The notes beneath the pieces are model-generated. The model had not been told where the DNA came from and searched no databases. It saw nothing but the letters and a program-made list of their open reading frames with translations. The position numbers and the translations under genes were made by a program. From contig DIHF01000027.1 of NCBI GenBank assembly GCA_002420015.1, positions 1-43,663 on the forward strand: a stretch of DNA of 43,663 bases. Direction: 5' to 3'. This DNA is from Micavibrio sp. UBA5703. GTDB lineage: Bacteria > Pseudomonadota > Alphaproteobacteria > Micavibrionales > Micavibrionaceae. Below are positions 8,251 through 17,143 of the stretch, piece by piece. How positions within the stretch are numbered: the first letter of the stretch is position 1; each line of letters starts with the position of its first letter.

Positions 8251-11200
8251 CTAGACAGCCAGCTTAACTCGGGATGGCGCCTCTTCTTTCTGGGCCTGTT
8301 TGCTGTAAGCGACCATTTCCTCTACAAGCTCTTCAATTACAGCGCTTATCATAGCCTGGCGGGAATCTCCCGTATCTGCCTTGGTGAGAACGCGCCGCCT
8401 TATTTCTCCGCGAGCGCTGCCGCCGGGATAATGGAATGCCAGCATCTGGCGGGCGCGTCCCGCACCCAAGCGAGAGTAGAGCCTGTTTCTAATTGCAACA
8501 TCCTCCGCCGAGGTTGACAGCGCCCATAACTCGATAGGGCCAAGGGTATTATACAAATGCTGTTCGTAGCGACCGTCAGTTGTTCCCAAAACCAAAAGAC
8601 AAGGTGCACCAATGGATTTGGGGCCGGTCAATTTATATCTGATGATCTGGCGGGCGGTTGCTGAAAGGCCGAAACGCTGCTGTACGTCATCAACGGCCTT
8701 GTCTGAAATTGCCGTTCCCAATACCCAAACGCCGGTTGCAAGATCGACCATGTCGTTGTCGAAGTCATGCAGAAGCTGGGATGTCAAAACGATCTGCACG
8801 CCACGCTTTCTTCCTTCGCGGACATCGCGGATAACCTGCGCCCTGACCGAGTTGGATTTACTGGTCCTGTGGAATTCGTCATAGCACAATCTTTTGGGTG
8901 TTTCGGCGATCTCCTGAAGCCTAACTTCATGATATTCTTTGTACTTTTCGGGTACATACTGAATCGTATCGGCGCTCATCCACCAGTTACGCACCAAAGC
9001 ATGCCGCGCCAGCATGTACATGATGGAGGTTTGACGGTCGGCTGTTTCGTCGCCTTGCGGCGCTACGTCCATAAGATCGAGAGAGCAGACGCGGGAATCT
9101 GAAATTTCAAACTGTGTGACAGAGGAAAGGATGGGATATTCGCGAATTGCCGATGTCACCATACGCTCAAAGGCGCTGATAACGGATTCGGCGCTGGAGC
9201 CGACCGATGTCTCTTCCAGCAAAGCCCTGATCTGGGGCCTGCGCGATGCCGTAATAGAGTCGCTCAATGTCGGGGCAGCGTGACGCTGGGCCAGGTGCGC
9301 AATGTGGAATTGCTCGAGATCGTACATCCTGTCGACAACGTCCCACCAATACGGATCGGTGGGCAAATGCACATTGAATTTCTGCAAGGCTTCGTCGACA
9401 TCCGATTCAAGGCGCGGGAGATAGGGCCGTGCTTCGGCATTGGCGGCGCGGTCGTCGCGCCATCGATACATTTCATCAACCACGAGTCCGCAAAGCTGCT
9501 GCATGCCGTCATATGGTTTATCGTAGCCGGGAGGCGTGCAAAGCAAGGTCAGAAGCTCGACCAGATAGCTGCGTTCATCAGGCATCGGATAACGGCAGCC
9601 AAGCTGGGTATCGAAAGGATTAATCGCATATTGGTGCGACATCTGAAGGCGGTAATACGCAACTTCGTGTTGTTGCTTAAGGGGTAGCGCCTCTTTAATC
9701 AGCGAGATAAGCCCCGAAGAAGAAGGTCCGATATCGACGATCGCCACATACGGGAGCTTGCTCATGCCCGGCGATAGTAGAGTTCCCAGATTCAAAGTAT
9801 TAAGCAACACGGACTTACCAGCGCCCGGCTGCGCGAAAATCAGATCGAACCATGTCGTCGTAAGATTGGTTCCGGTTTGATAGGGCCAGATTTTCCCATC
9901 CGGCGTTCTAAACAGCATGGCGCCCTGTTCAAACGGGCTCGATGGTCTTTGCCAGGGGAGCAGGCGCATCATCTCTTTCATCGGGGCGATGCCGGTGGGT
10001 GCCGATCCCGCGCAATGAATGCCCATTGCCGAAGACATCACGCAATCAAGCGGATCGCCGGAGAATTCGCTGACCTGACAGTAGCCCCAGCTTTCCACAG
10101 ACTGGAGAAGAACAGAGAGGCGGTCGTTAATTTTGTTTTTTTCGTCAACATGGCACCACGTTGCAAAGGACACCCTCATGCGAACGATAGGCTCGCTTCG
10201 TGCCAGAGTTTGCAATCCTTCAATGGCATATTTGATCTGCTTGTTGCTGGCGCTTGTCGGGCCCATGATCGTAGCCAGAAAAGCGCGCAACGCTGTGGAG
10301 TAGGTGCCGCCGCCTTCGAGAAGGAAGGAAATTCTAAAGGGGATGTCGGCCTCGACAAGACGGTTCAAAAGAACCGGAAACGGTGTGGCATCCATCGGGC
10401 CAAGCGTCATATCGGCGCCTGCCCACAACAGGTTGCCGATGCGTACGACGGATTTGCCCATGGTCTTTGCATCGGCTGCCACAATCTGATTGGGCAAAGG
10501 CGGCCAAAGCAAGTCGGACATATCAACCTGGCTCATGGGTGCTCTGGGCGGGATAGGATCGCCGGGCAGGCAGGCTCGCCAGTTTTCGTTGGCCCTGTCT
10601 GGAAAAAGATTTGAGCGAACGGCCTGCAGGGCATCGTGAACCTCCATCAGGCTTCCCTGTACGCCCAGCTCGTCCATAGCGGCAAGAATGGCGGATACAA
10701 AGCTTTTATGGCGCGTTCTTAAAGGATCAAGCCCCGCGAAAGGATATTGTGCATTCCCGGCTGGAACCCAACCCTTTGCCGTTTCGCGTGCTTCCTTTGC
10801 TGTGCGCTGGTATTCGTTTTTTGTCAGGACGCTTGGTCTTGTCCACAAAACGAAATAGGATTCTTCGTGCGACAAAAACCGCTCCAGGTGCTTGATGCGT
10901 TCGACAAAAAGATCGTCAATTTCAAGCCCGATGTTTTCAGCGGTCGTTCGGCTGGGCTGGACGTGTCTTTCAAGTTCCTTCCTTATCCTGTCCGGGTCAC
11001 GGCAAAAATAGACCTGCATGGCGTGGCCCTGGCGGTCGAACCTGGCGCCGATTTTAATTGTCGAAGAATCTACGATGTGCTTGTACTCTTCTTCGCCAAT
11101 GATTTGCCGGCTGCCCTCTACTTTTACGTAGGAAACAAGCGATCCATCGGCCGCAGCAATCGTGGTTTCGCCATCCGATGTTTCGAGCCGGATGAAAGAG

Positions 11201-11259
11201 GCGATGGATTGTTTCATTGCCTTCTGAAAGGGAACAGCCAGTTTATCAAGAAAATTCAT
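8251..11259 (-). CDS. dotO: Type IVB secretion ATPase DotO/IcmB
   Basis: DotO (IcmB) is the VirB4-like AAA+ ATPase at the inner-membrane base of Dot/Icm systems. The 1002-residue length is close to the Legionella protein (about 1009). Walker A is QPGAGKSVLLN near residue 480 and the Walker B region is LCYDEFHRTSK near residue 780, followed by VREGRKRGVQIVLTSQ, the usual sensor segment of VirB4 ATPases. I chose ATG at 11259, giving MNFLDKLAVPFQKAM, because the upstream extension only begins with TTG. It is followed by a 192-aa gene and preceded by icmJ, as in Legionella icmJ-icmB. Confidence 0.95.
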   Translation of the reverse strand: MNFLDKLAVPFQKAMKQSIASFIRLETSDGETTIAAADGSLVSYVKVEGSRQIIGEEEYKHIVDSSTIKIGARFDRQGHAMQVYFCRDPDRIRKELERHVQPSRTTAENIGLEIDDLFVERIKHLERFLSHEESYFVLWTRPSVLTKNEYQRTAKEARETAKGWVPAGNAQYPFAGLDPLRTRHKSFVSAILAAMDELGVQGSLMEVHDALQAVRSNLFPDRANENWRACLPGDPIPPRAPMSQVDMSDLLWPPLPNQIVAADAKTMGKSVVRIGNLLWAGADMTLGPMDATPFPVLLNRLVEADIPFRISFLLEGGGTYSTALRAFLATIMGPTSASNKQIKYAIEGLQTLARSEPIVRMRVSFATWCHVDEKNKINDRLSVLLQSVESWGYCQVSEFSGDPLDCVMSSAMGIHCAGSAPTGIAPMKEMMRLLPWQRPSSPFEQGAMLFRTPDGKIWPYQTGTNLTTTWFDLIFAQPGAGKSVLLNTLNLGTLLSPGMSKLPYVAIVDIGPSSSGLISLIKEALPLKQQHEVAYYRLQMSHQYAINPFDTQLGCRYPMPDERSYLVELLTLLCTPPGYDKPYDGMQQLCGLVVDEMYRWRDDRAANAEARPYLPRLESDVDEALQKFNVHLPTDPYWWDVVDRMYDLEQFHIAHLAQRHAAPTLSDSITASRRPQIRALLEETSVGSSAESVISAFERMVTSAIREYPILSSVTQFEISDSRVCSLDLMDVAPQGDETADRQTSIMYMLARHALVRNWWMSADTIQYVPEKYKEYHEVRLQEIAETPKRLCYDEFHRTSKSNSVRAQVIRDVREGRKRGVQIVLTSQLLHDFDNDMVDLATGVWVLGTAISDKAVDDVQQRFGLSATARQIIRYKLTGPKSIGAPCLLVLGTTDGRYEQHLYNTLGPIELWALSTSAEDVAIRNRLYSRLGAGRARQMLAFHYPGGSARGEIRRRVLTKADTGDSRQAMISAVIEELVEEMVAYSKQAQKEEAPSRVKLAV

Positions 11260-11384
11260 AAAAGATATCCAGATCCGCTTTGTTGAAACAATCAAGCCGA
11301 CGCGTTTTTAAATATACAGAAGTCGACAGGCTCGTAACAGTAATGATAACGGAAAACGTCTATTTTATAAGGAAAAAAATGAGG

Positions 11385-12110
11385 TCAGGAGGCTTTTGCC
11401 ATATCCTGATAAAGAGAAAGCCAGGTGGGCGGCGCTTTGCCACCGAAAGGCCCGTCTTTTGAGCGCCAGTAAGCCAGAATTTGCGGGAACTGGTTAAACT
11501 CCAGATCGGCTTCCTTGATGATCCGTCTGTCCAGGGGGAAAAGGCGTATTCCTTCCAGCTTTTTATCCCGGTAGTTGTAGTGCTTGATGCCCAGATAGTC
11601 TTTCATGACGGTTGCCAGAATATAGGGATCGTCCGTTCCTATGCGCTTTTTGACTTCCTCGCGCCGCGCCATAAGAGCGTCAAGTGAGCGTCTTGCGGCA
11701 TCGGCCACAGGTCCCTGCGAAATTCGCGCCACGTAAATTGCACGGGCGATGTGATGGAGCTGGGCCTGGGAAATTTCAGGAAGCCAGATCAGAACGCCGG
11801 AGCGCATAATGCTGACCTGTTCCATGTTGAAGCATTGGTGACAGAAAATGCACGCTGTCGCCAAATTTTGAGGCGTTATATCGTTGTGATCGTCATTAAG
11901 AAAATGAACTTCCTGATATTTTTGCGATTTAAACCCGCAGAACTTACAGGTGTGATCGTCGCGCTTGAAAATTTTCTGTTTTATCTCGGGCGTTACGGCC
12001 TTTTTAGAGTTTCCCGACTTCGGCGCAGCGCCCGATTTTTTCGCAGCACCGCCCGCCCCCGCTGTTAGCTGGGGACGGGCAATGCCTAAAGTAATGGGTG
12101 AATACCCCAT
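11385..12110 (-). CDS. icmJ: Type IVB coupling-complex protein IcmJ/DotN
   Basis: IcmJ/DotN is an HNH-like zinc protein that joins the DotL coupling complex and helps recruit effectors. The zinc site is plain: Cys55 and Cys58 in CKFCGFKS, His69 in YQEVHFLNDDH, and Cys87, Cys90 and Cys93 in CIFCHQCF. The remaining C-terminal part includes WLPEISQAQLHHIARAIYV, also typical of the family. The 241-residue length is slightly above the Legionella 208 because of a Gly/Ala/Ser-rich N-terminal stretch. ATG lies 8 bases downstream of the icmD stop, with little ribosome-binding signal. Order icmD-icmJ-icmB is as in Legionella. Confidence 0.93.
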   Translation of the reverse strand: MGYSPITLGIARPQLTAGAGGAAKKSGAAPKSGNSKKAVTPEIKQKIFKRDDHTCKFCGFKSQKYQEVHFLNDDHNDITPQNLATACIFCHQCFNMEQVSIMRSGVLIWLPEISQAQLHHIARAIYVARISQGPVADAARRSLDALMARREEVKKRIGTDDPYILATVMKDYLGIKHYNYRDKKLEGIRLFPLDRRIIKEADLEFNQFPQILAYWRSKDGPFGGKAPPTWLSLYQDMAKAS

Positions 12111-12118
12111 CAGGTATA

Positions 12119-12505
12119 TTACTTGACGTTGAACGCTGCTTTGTTAAGCGTAGCAGCCAGCGTGTTACCACCAATACCGTTGTCAACAGTGTTGAACATA
12201 GCATCGTAGATGATCGGAAGCGCGAACAATGCGCCGCCGGCCGCCAGACGGATTGCGCCGTCTTTCAGCGGTGTCTGCGACGGGTTTTCAACGTGGTCCT
12301 TGATTTTCATCACGCCCAGCACGCCCAGCAGAACGCCGAACAGGTACGACAACGCGGTCAGAAGACCGGGGATCGAGGCTGTCGAAACCTGAATGTTTTG
12401 GGCAATAGTGCTGAACGTTGTACCGGCCATCGCATCGCCTGCGGAACCGACGATCATGCCTGCTGTGATGGCTGCACCTAGTTTGTAATATGACTTCTTA
12501 AACAT
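12119..12505 (-). CDS. icmD: Type IVB secretion protein IcmD/DotP
   Basis: IcmD (DotP) is a small inner-membrane protein with a signal sequence and two hydrophobic segments, related to DotE. The N-terminal signal is MFKKSYYKLGAAITAGMIVG and may be cut after DAMAG. Then come LLTALSYLFGVLLGVLGVMKI, the signature KDHVENPSQTPLKDG, and AGGALFALPIIY. The 128-residue length is near the Legionella 132. ATG at 12505 is preceded by AAGGAG; the TTG further upstream is unlikely. It is a single copy of the module repeated five times in the next gene upstream, so one may have arisen from the other. Confidence 0.9.
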   Translation of the reverse strand: MFKKSYYKLGAAITAGMIVGSAGDAMAGTTFSTIAQNIQVSTASIPGLLTALSYLFGVLLGVLGVMKIKDHVENPSQTPLKDGAIRLAAGGALFALPIIYDAMFNTVDNGIGGNTLAATLNKAAFNVK

Positions 12506-12538
12506 AGTTTTCTCCTTTTCTACCAATAAGTTTGCTCA

Positions 12539-14179
12539 CTAAGTAAATACTACCCCAAATCCTACAATGCCGAGAGTCGTTTGTACGGCATTGAGTAAGG
12601 GGCCCAAGTTCACGGCCAGAGCTCCGCCAATCATATGCGTAACTCCAGACATGACCGAGGACTGCTGTTTGCCTTCGGCAACATCCCTGATGATAAATAT
12701 GCCTCGAATGAAACTTGCGAAGCCAACTATTATCATAAACTTTAATATCGCGCTGATGACGATGTGCGCGTGCGCCAGTTCGGCAGCGCTCATGCCTGCC
12801 ACATATTGAAGGGCGGCCCTGGTTTCCGTTCCGCCGCCAATAAAATTATTGTTGAACATAGAGGTCGAAAACGCGGCGAGGAGCTGGTTGAACGAAATCA
12901 GTGCGCCGCCTGCAATAAAGGTCATTAGCGTGCCAAAGCCGGCCGGGCCGCGCGGGCCTTCCTGCGCGCTTTTGATCAGGCGCATCAACGCGATCATAAT
13001 CAGTATCGCACCGGCAACGTAGCCGAACCAGTTCATGACGTTGGTGGCCGGACCGAGCAGGGAGTTCATAAAATTAAACAGCGATTGCGTCAGGCCACCC
13101 GTGGCCCCGGCATCGTTAAAGCCGGTGTTATCATGCGCATCAAGAAGCAAAAGGTTAGGAAAAACTGTGTTTCTGGCTACTTCAGTAAGGTACGGGAAGG
13201 CGAAGAACGCACCGCCAGCCAAGAGACGGGAAACACCTTCGGATAATTTCGTTTGCTGAGGATTTTCAACATGGTCTCTGAGTTTGAATAGTCCCCAAAG
13301 GCCGAGCAGAAGCCCTATTACATAGGATATGGCCGTCATAAAGGCCGGTGCAACGGCCGTATGCAACATGACGCTGCAAAGAACGCCGCCAAGGTCGGGG
13401 ACAAAGCCTCTGCCCAGGCAGGAGTTCCCAATGGTTGTCTCGTCCGAAACAACAAAGGAAGTCATGGCAAGCCCGGCATTCGCAATAGTAAAGCCATCCA
13501 AATTGCCATCGGTGATCGTCATGTACAAGGCTTCATAAACTGTCGGAATGGCAAAGAACGCGCCGCCAACGAGCAGGCGGATAACGCCATCTTTAAGTCT
13601 GACCTGTTCGGGACTTTCGACATGCTCCTTAATTTTCAATATGCCCAGTACGCCGAAAAGAAGACCAAACAAATAGGCCACGGCTGTAATCAGGCCGGGA
13701 ACATTCTCGATAGAATCGATAATGTTCTCCATGATCTGGTTGGCATCGCCCAGAAGCGGGAACCAGCTTGCAAGCGCACCGCCCGATGCTGAAAGTATCT
13801 GAATGGGGTTGAGGCTCGATCTTCCTCCCCATGTACCGACGGCACCGCCGGAAATCGCATTCGACATTGCGCTGTAAACAATCGGCAATGCAAATAAAGC
13901 ACCGCCAGCCAGCAGCATGATAATCGGCTTTCTTAGAGGGGTGTTATTCGGATTCTCGACATGGTTCTTTAGGTTCAATACCCCAAGAACGCCCAGCAGA
14001 ATGCCGATCATGTAGGCTATGGCTGTGAGAATACCTGGAAGAAGCTCAACGGACGTCGTCATGTTTTCGGCGACGTCGCTGACCTCTACAAGCTGTGCGA
14101 AGGCCGGATTGCCGAAGAAACTTCCGAAAACAAGGGAAAAAACAATAAACAGACCGAAGCGGACAGGCGATTTCGCCAT
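12539..14179 (-). CDS. Five-module IcmC/DotE-IcmD/DotP-like membrane protein
   Basis: This protein occupies the icmC/dotE position in the cluster. A signal peptide (MAKSPVRFGLF to PAFAQ) is followed by five modules of two hydrophobic segments each, at about residues 36-107, 148-222, 268-340, 363-442 and 465-545. Modules 1-3 are clear repeats with GILLGVLGVLNLKNHVENP, GLLFGVLGILKIKEHVESP and GLLLGLWGLFKLRDHVENP, each followed by an RLLAGGAFFA-type segment. Module 4 is diverged and module 5 looks most like classical IcmC/DotE. I chose ATG at 14179 because the signal peptide starts there; an in-frame GTG run at 14236-14224, preceded by AGGTGG, is an alternative. Legionella IcmC is about 194 residues. 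Confidence 0.85.
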   Translation of the reverse strand: MAKSPVRFGLFIVFSLVFGSFFGNPAFAQLVEVSDVAENMTTSVELLPGILTAIAYMIGILLGVLGVLNLKNHVENPNNTPLRKPIIMLLAGGALFALPIVYSAMSNAISGGAVGTWGGRSSLNPIQILSASGGALASWFPLLGDANQIMENIIDSIENVPGLITAVAYLFGLLFGVLGILKIKEHVESPEQVRLKDGVIRLLVGGAFFAIPTVYEALYMTITDGNLDGFTIANAGLAMTSFVVSDETTIGNSCLGRGFVPDLGGVLCSVMLHTAVAPAFMTAISYVIGLLLGLWGLFKLRDHVENPQQTKLSEGVSRLLAGGAFFAFPYLTEVARNTVFPNLLLLDAHDNTGFNDAGATGGLTQSLFNFMNSLLGPATNVMNWFGYVAGAILIMIALMRLIKSAQEGPRGPAGFGTLMTFIAGGALISFNQLLAAFSTSMFNNNFIGGGTETRAALQYVAGMSAAELAHAHIVISAILKFMIIVGFASFIRGIFIIRDVAEGKQQSSVMSGVTHMIGGALAVNLGPLLNAVQTTLGIVGFGVVFT

Positions 14180-14415
14180 GTTGTCCGACTTAATACTATT
14201 TAATATGTTTATTATCTTTTTCACCACCGATACCACCTACTTTTAATTAGAACACATTTTAGACAAAATTGCCAAATTTTTTACAGAACTCGAGTGGCTG
14301 TAATGGCAGACCGGGTGTCTATGATTATGCTGTGATGGTAAGTATAGGCGTGAAAAAGTTAATACTTTCTTAATAAAAAAAGAAACATATTCAGCATCGA
14401 CGGGTTAGGTGAAGG

Positions 14416-15777
14416 TTATTGCAGGATACGACCCTGTGTGCCGGTAACGACCCACTTGCCGTCTTCAATATCGATGGAAACAATTTTGCCAAGTCCGCGC
14501 AGCGTGTCGCCGACTACCACGGTTCTAAAATCGCTCGATCCGGATTCGGATATCAAAGCCTTGCCCGGCTGGGCGGAACGAAGCTGCCATTTTGTTGAAG
14601 AACCGCTTTTTGCCTGTGTCGGGGTACTCGATTTTTTGGGCTTTGGGGGCGGTTCCGTTGCAACGGCTTCCGGTGATGTATCGGCAGGCGCGGCTTCTTG
14701 CTGACTTTCTGCGGCGGCAAGGCGTTTCTCCAGCGCTGTTATGGTATCGTTCAATTCGGCAATCTTCCTGTCGGCTTCCTCGGCCTTGCGCGCCAGAGCG
14801 TCGTTGGCTTCAGCCAGCTTGCCTTCAAGCGTCTGAATCTCACCGCTCATGCTCTCGATACGCTCCGCTTGTTCCTGATCGGGTGCGGCTGTCGCTTCAG
14901 GTTGCTCTGTTTCCTCAGGCGGCGCAACGGGGGCGGCTTCCTCATCTGCCGGAACTTGATCTTGCTCAGGTGTCGGCGGCGAGGGTGGTTGCGACGGGTC
15001 CATAGCCATAAGGGCCGGGTCTTCTATTTGAGATTCCGCCTCAGGCTCAAAGAGCTCATCCGGAGCGGCTTCTTCCTCTTCCAGAGGCTGGTCGAGGGAG
15101 GCCAGTTGCTGCTCCTCAGACAGGGCGGCAACGTCAGGCATGGGCGTCAGAACTTCGTTGGCGGCTTGAGCCGCCTCAGGGGAGGGCGCGCTCATGGGAG
15201 CAGGCATAGGTGGTGCTCCCTCAATATCCACGGAAACCTGTTCTTCAGGTGAGGCCGACTCCGGACTTTCCAGTTCATCGGGACCCCTGAAAACCTCGTC
15301 GTCCGGGATCTGCCCATCGGCAATATCTGTATCAGGTAAAGCGGAATCAGGTTGTGGCGTTATCCCCGCCGCAATGTCGGACGGCGGTTGCGGGGCGGGA
15401 GTCTGATTTTGGGGGGCGCCGCCCATTTGGGTAAATACCAGCGCCCCACCGCCCAAGACAACGGCAGCGCCTACAATAATAAGGTTTGATTTTTTAAATC
15501 CCGAGGATTTGGCCTTTGGTTTGGCCGCAGATTTCTCGGTGGTCTCAGCCGCTGCCTTTTTCTTTGTCTTTTTGTCCGGAGTCGCTTTCTCGACCACTTC
15601 AGCGTCCGGCGTATCGTCAAAATCGTCCCATGAGTCGTCGTCCCCGAGGTCTGCATCGGAGTCATCCGCAGCCTCTTCCCCGGCTTCGTCGTCAATGTCG
15701 TCGAAATCGAAATCGTCCTCGTCTTCAAGGAGGTCGTCGTCGAGATCATCCGTATTTTTTTTGTTATCGTCTTGCAT
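14416..15777 (-). CDS. dotF: IcmG/DotF-like bitopic inner-membrane protein
   Basis: DotF (IcmG) is a bitopic inner-membrane protein linked to DotG and effectors. Here the N-terminal 60 residues are almost all Asp and Glu (DDLDDDLLEDEDDFDF), followed by a Lys-rich region, one membrane segment (NLIIVGAAVVLGGGALVF, about 97-114), a long Pro/Glu/Ala-rich linker, a coiled coil (about 305-365, many Glu, Ala and Leu), and a compact end domain from about 395 to 453 with SAQPGKALISESG and VVGDTLRGLGKI. At 453 residues it is larger than the Legionella protein (about 269). The gene lies in the expected icmG slot, between icmE and icmC. Confidence 0.82.
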   Translation of the reverse strand: MQDDNKKNTDDLDDDLLEDEDDFDFDDIDDEAGEEAADDSDADLGDDDSWDDFDDTPDAEVVEKATPDKKTKKKAAAETTEKSAAKPKAKSSGFKKSNLIIVGAAVVLGGGALVFTQMGGAPQNQTPAPQPPSDIAAGITPQPDSALPDTDIADGQIPDDEVFRGPDELESPESASPEEQVSVDIEGAPPMPAPMSAPSPEAAQAANEVLTPMPDVAALSEEQQLASLDQPLEEEEAAPDELFEPEAESQIEDPALMAMDPSQPPSPPTPEQDQVPADEEAAPVAPPEETEQPEATAAPDQEQAERIESMSGEIQTLEGKLAEANDALARKAEEADRKIAELNDTITALEKRLAAAESQQEAAPADTSPEAVATEPPPKPKKSSTPTQAKSGSSTKWQLRSAQPGKALISESGSSDFRTVVVGDTLRGLGKIVSIDIEDGKWVVTGTQGRILQ

Positions 15778-15811
15778 GGTCGAATGTTATACAGGGAATT
15801 TAATCAGATTC

Positions 15812-17143
15812 CTAGCCGTCACTGGCACCCGTAGAGTTCTCAACGACAGAATCAATGAACAAAATACCGATTCGCGTGCCGGGAGCAATAACTACCTTAA
15901 CTTTGATCTGATCGGCGGTTTCATCAATGATACTGGACAGTTCCTGCCCTGCTTCCTCGATACCGGAGGCTATTTGTTCTTTTGTGTCAGTCTCCTCGGT
16001 CGATGAAACGGCTGCGCCGCCATCGACGGTAACCGTCGTGAGACCCGAATTGGAAATGGCCTCGGCTGCGCCTTCGACGAAGGCTGCCGCCATGGGCAGA
16101 AGGACGCGCTCAAAGTAACGGTGGTCGACATCGGTTGCCATGCCGGACAGGGTCGTTTTTGGATCAAGGGCAATTGCATTTACCGGCTGGCTGACGCCAT
16201 CGACAACAACAGTGGAGAAATTAAGCGTAATCAGCTCATTCTCTTCGGTAAAAGTGCCGATCAGGCGGCTGCCCCTGAGGGGACCGGAAGCGATCATGGC
16301 AAGGACGGGGCCGGGCGTGTCGGTATTCGCTTCAATTATAAGTTGGCCGTACTCAATGCTGCCGGCGGGAATCAAAACTTCTTCCACACTTTCTTCGACG
16401 AATTCCCCGTCGCCGCCACCTTCAGGACCGGCACCGGGATCGGCGGTGGGATCGGCGGTGGGATCAATGCCCATGGCTTCCTGTTGCGCCGCATTTATCT
16501 TTTCATTAAGCCTGCTCATGAAGTCAGCATCAGTAATCTGAAGGGACGAGACCGTTTTCTCTTCGGATTTTGAGTCGAGAATTTGCTGCATTTGCTGTGC
16601 CATCAGATCCGCCATGGCCTGAACGGCTTCGCTGGACACGGCGGCGCTTTCTCCGGTTTCTGCCAAGGGTTCAATCGTTTCCTGTTGCTTGATTTCGCGC
16701 TGCAGCCGTTCTTCCTGCAAGCGGCGCCAGCGTTGCAGCGGATCTTCCTGTTCTTCCTCTTCTTCCGGCAGATTAATACGTCCTTTGGGCGGATCAATGG
16801 GGACAGGCAGGGCGCTGCCACCGGTGGCATAGGCCTGTTCAACCTCGGCTTCGTTAAACTCTTCTATGGCCTTAACATATTTTTGAGATGCCTCGTCGGT
16901 TCCAGGCGTGGCCGTTACATCAGCCCCTCCGGATACATAAGAAACGGTTGGCTGCTCCTTTTCCCCGCCAAAGAGTAACATTGTGCCAAGTATGGCGGCA
17001 CCGGCGGCAAAAATAACGCCGACCTTGACCATGGGATTGCTGCGCCACAAATCGCCGAGCGTATTTTGTTTGCTGTCAAAATCATCGAAGTTGGCTTCGG
17101 CGGCTACGTCACCGGCTAAATTTTCTTCCTGTTCGTCACTCAT
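15812..17143 (-). CDS. dotG: Type IVB secretion channel protein IcmE/DotG
   Basis: DotG (IcmE) is the VirB10/TrbI-like component that joins the inner membrane to the outer-membrane core. A cytoplasmic N-terminus is followed by one membrane segment (KVGVIFAAGAAILGTMLLFG, about 41-60), a periplasmic linker with a short coiled-coil-like region rich in Glu/Gln, and a C-terminal TrbI domain (about 255-440) with VLIPAGSIEYGQLIIEANTD, GPLRGSRLIGTF and APGTRIGILF. The 443-residue length is far below the Legionella 1048 because the long pentapeptide-like repeat region is missing. It overlaps dotH by 8 bases. Confidence 0.92.
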   Translation of the reverse strand: MSDEQEENLAGDVAAEANFDDFDSKQNTLGDLWRSNPMVKVGVIFAAGAAILGTMLLFGGEKEQPTVSYVSGGADVTATPGTDEASQKYVKAIEEFNEAEVEQAYATGGSALPVPIDPPKGRINLPEEEEEQEDPLQRWRRLQEERLQREIKQQETIEPLAETGESAAVSSEAVQAMADLMAQQMQQILDSKSEEKTVSSLQITDADFMSRLNEKINAAQQEAMGIDPTADPTADPGAGPEGGGDGEFVEESVEEVLIPAGSIEYGQLIIEANTDTPGPVLAMIASGPLRGSRLIGTFTEENELITLNFSTVVVDGVSQPVNAIALDPKTTLSGMATDVDHRYFERVLLPMAAAFVEGAAEAISNSGLTTVTVDGGAAVSSTEETDTKEQIASGIEEAGQELSSIIDETADQIKVKVVIAPGTRIGILFIDSVVENSTGASDG

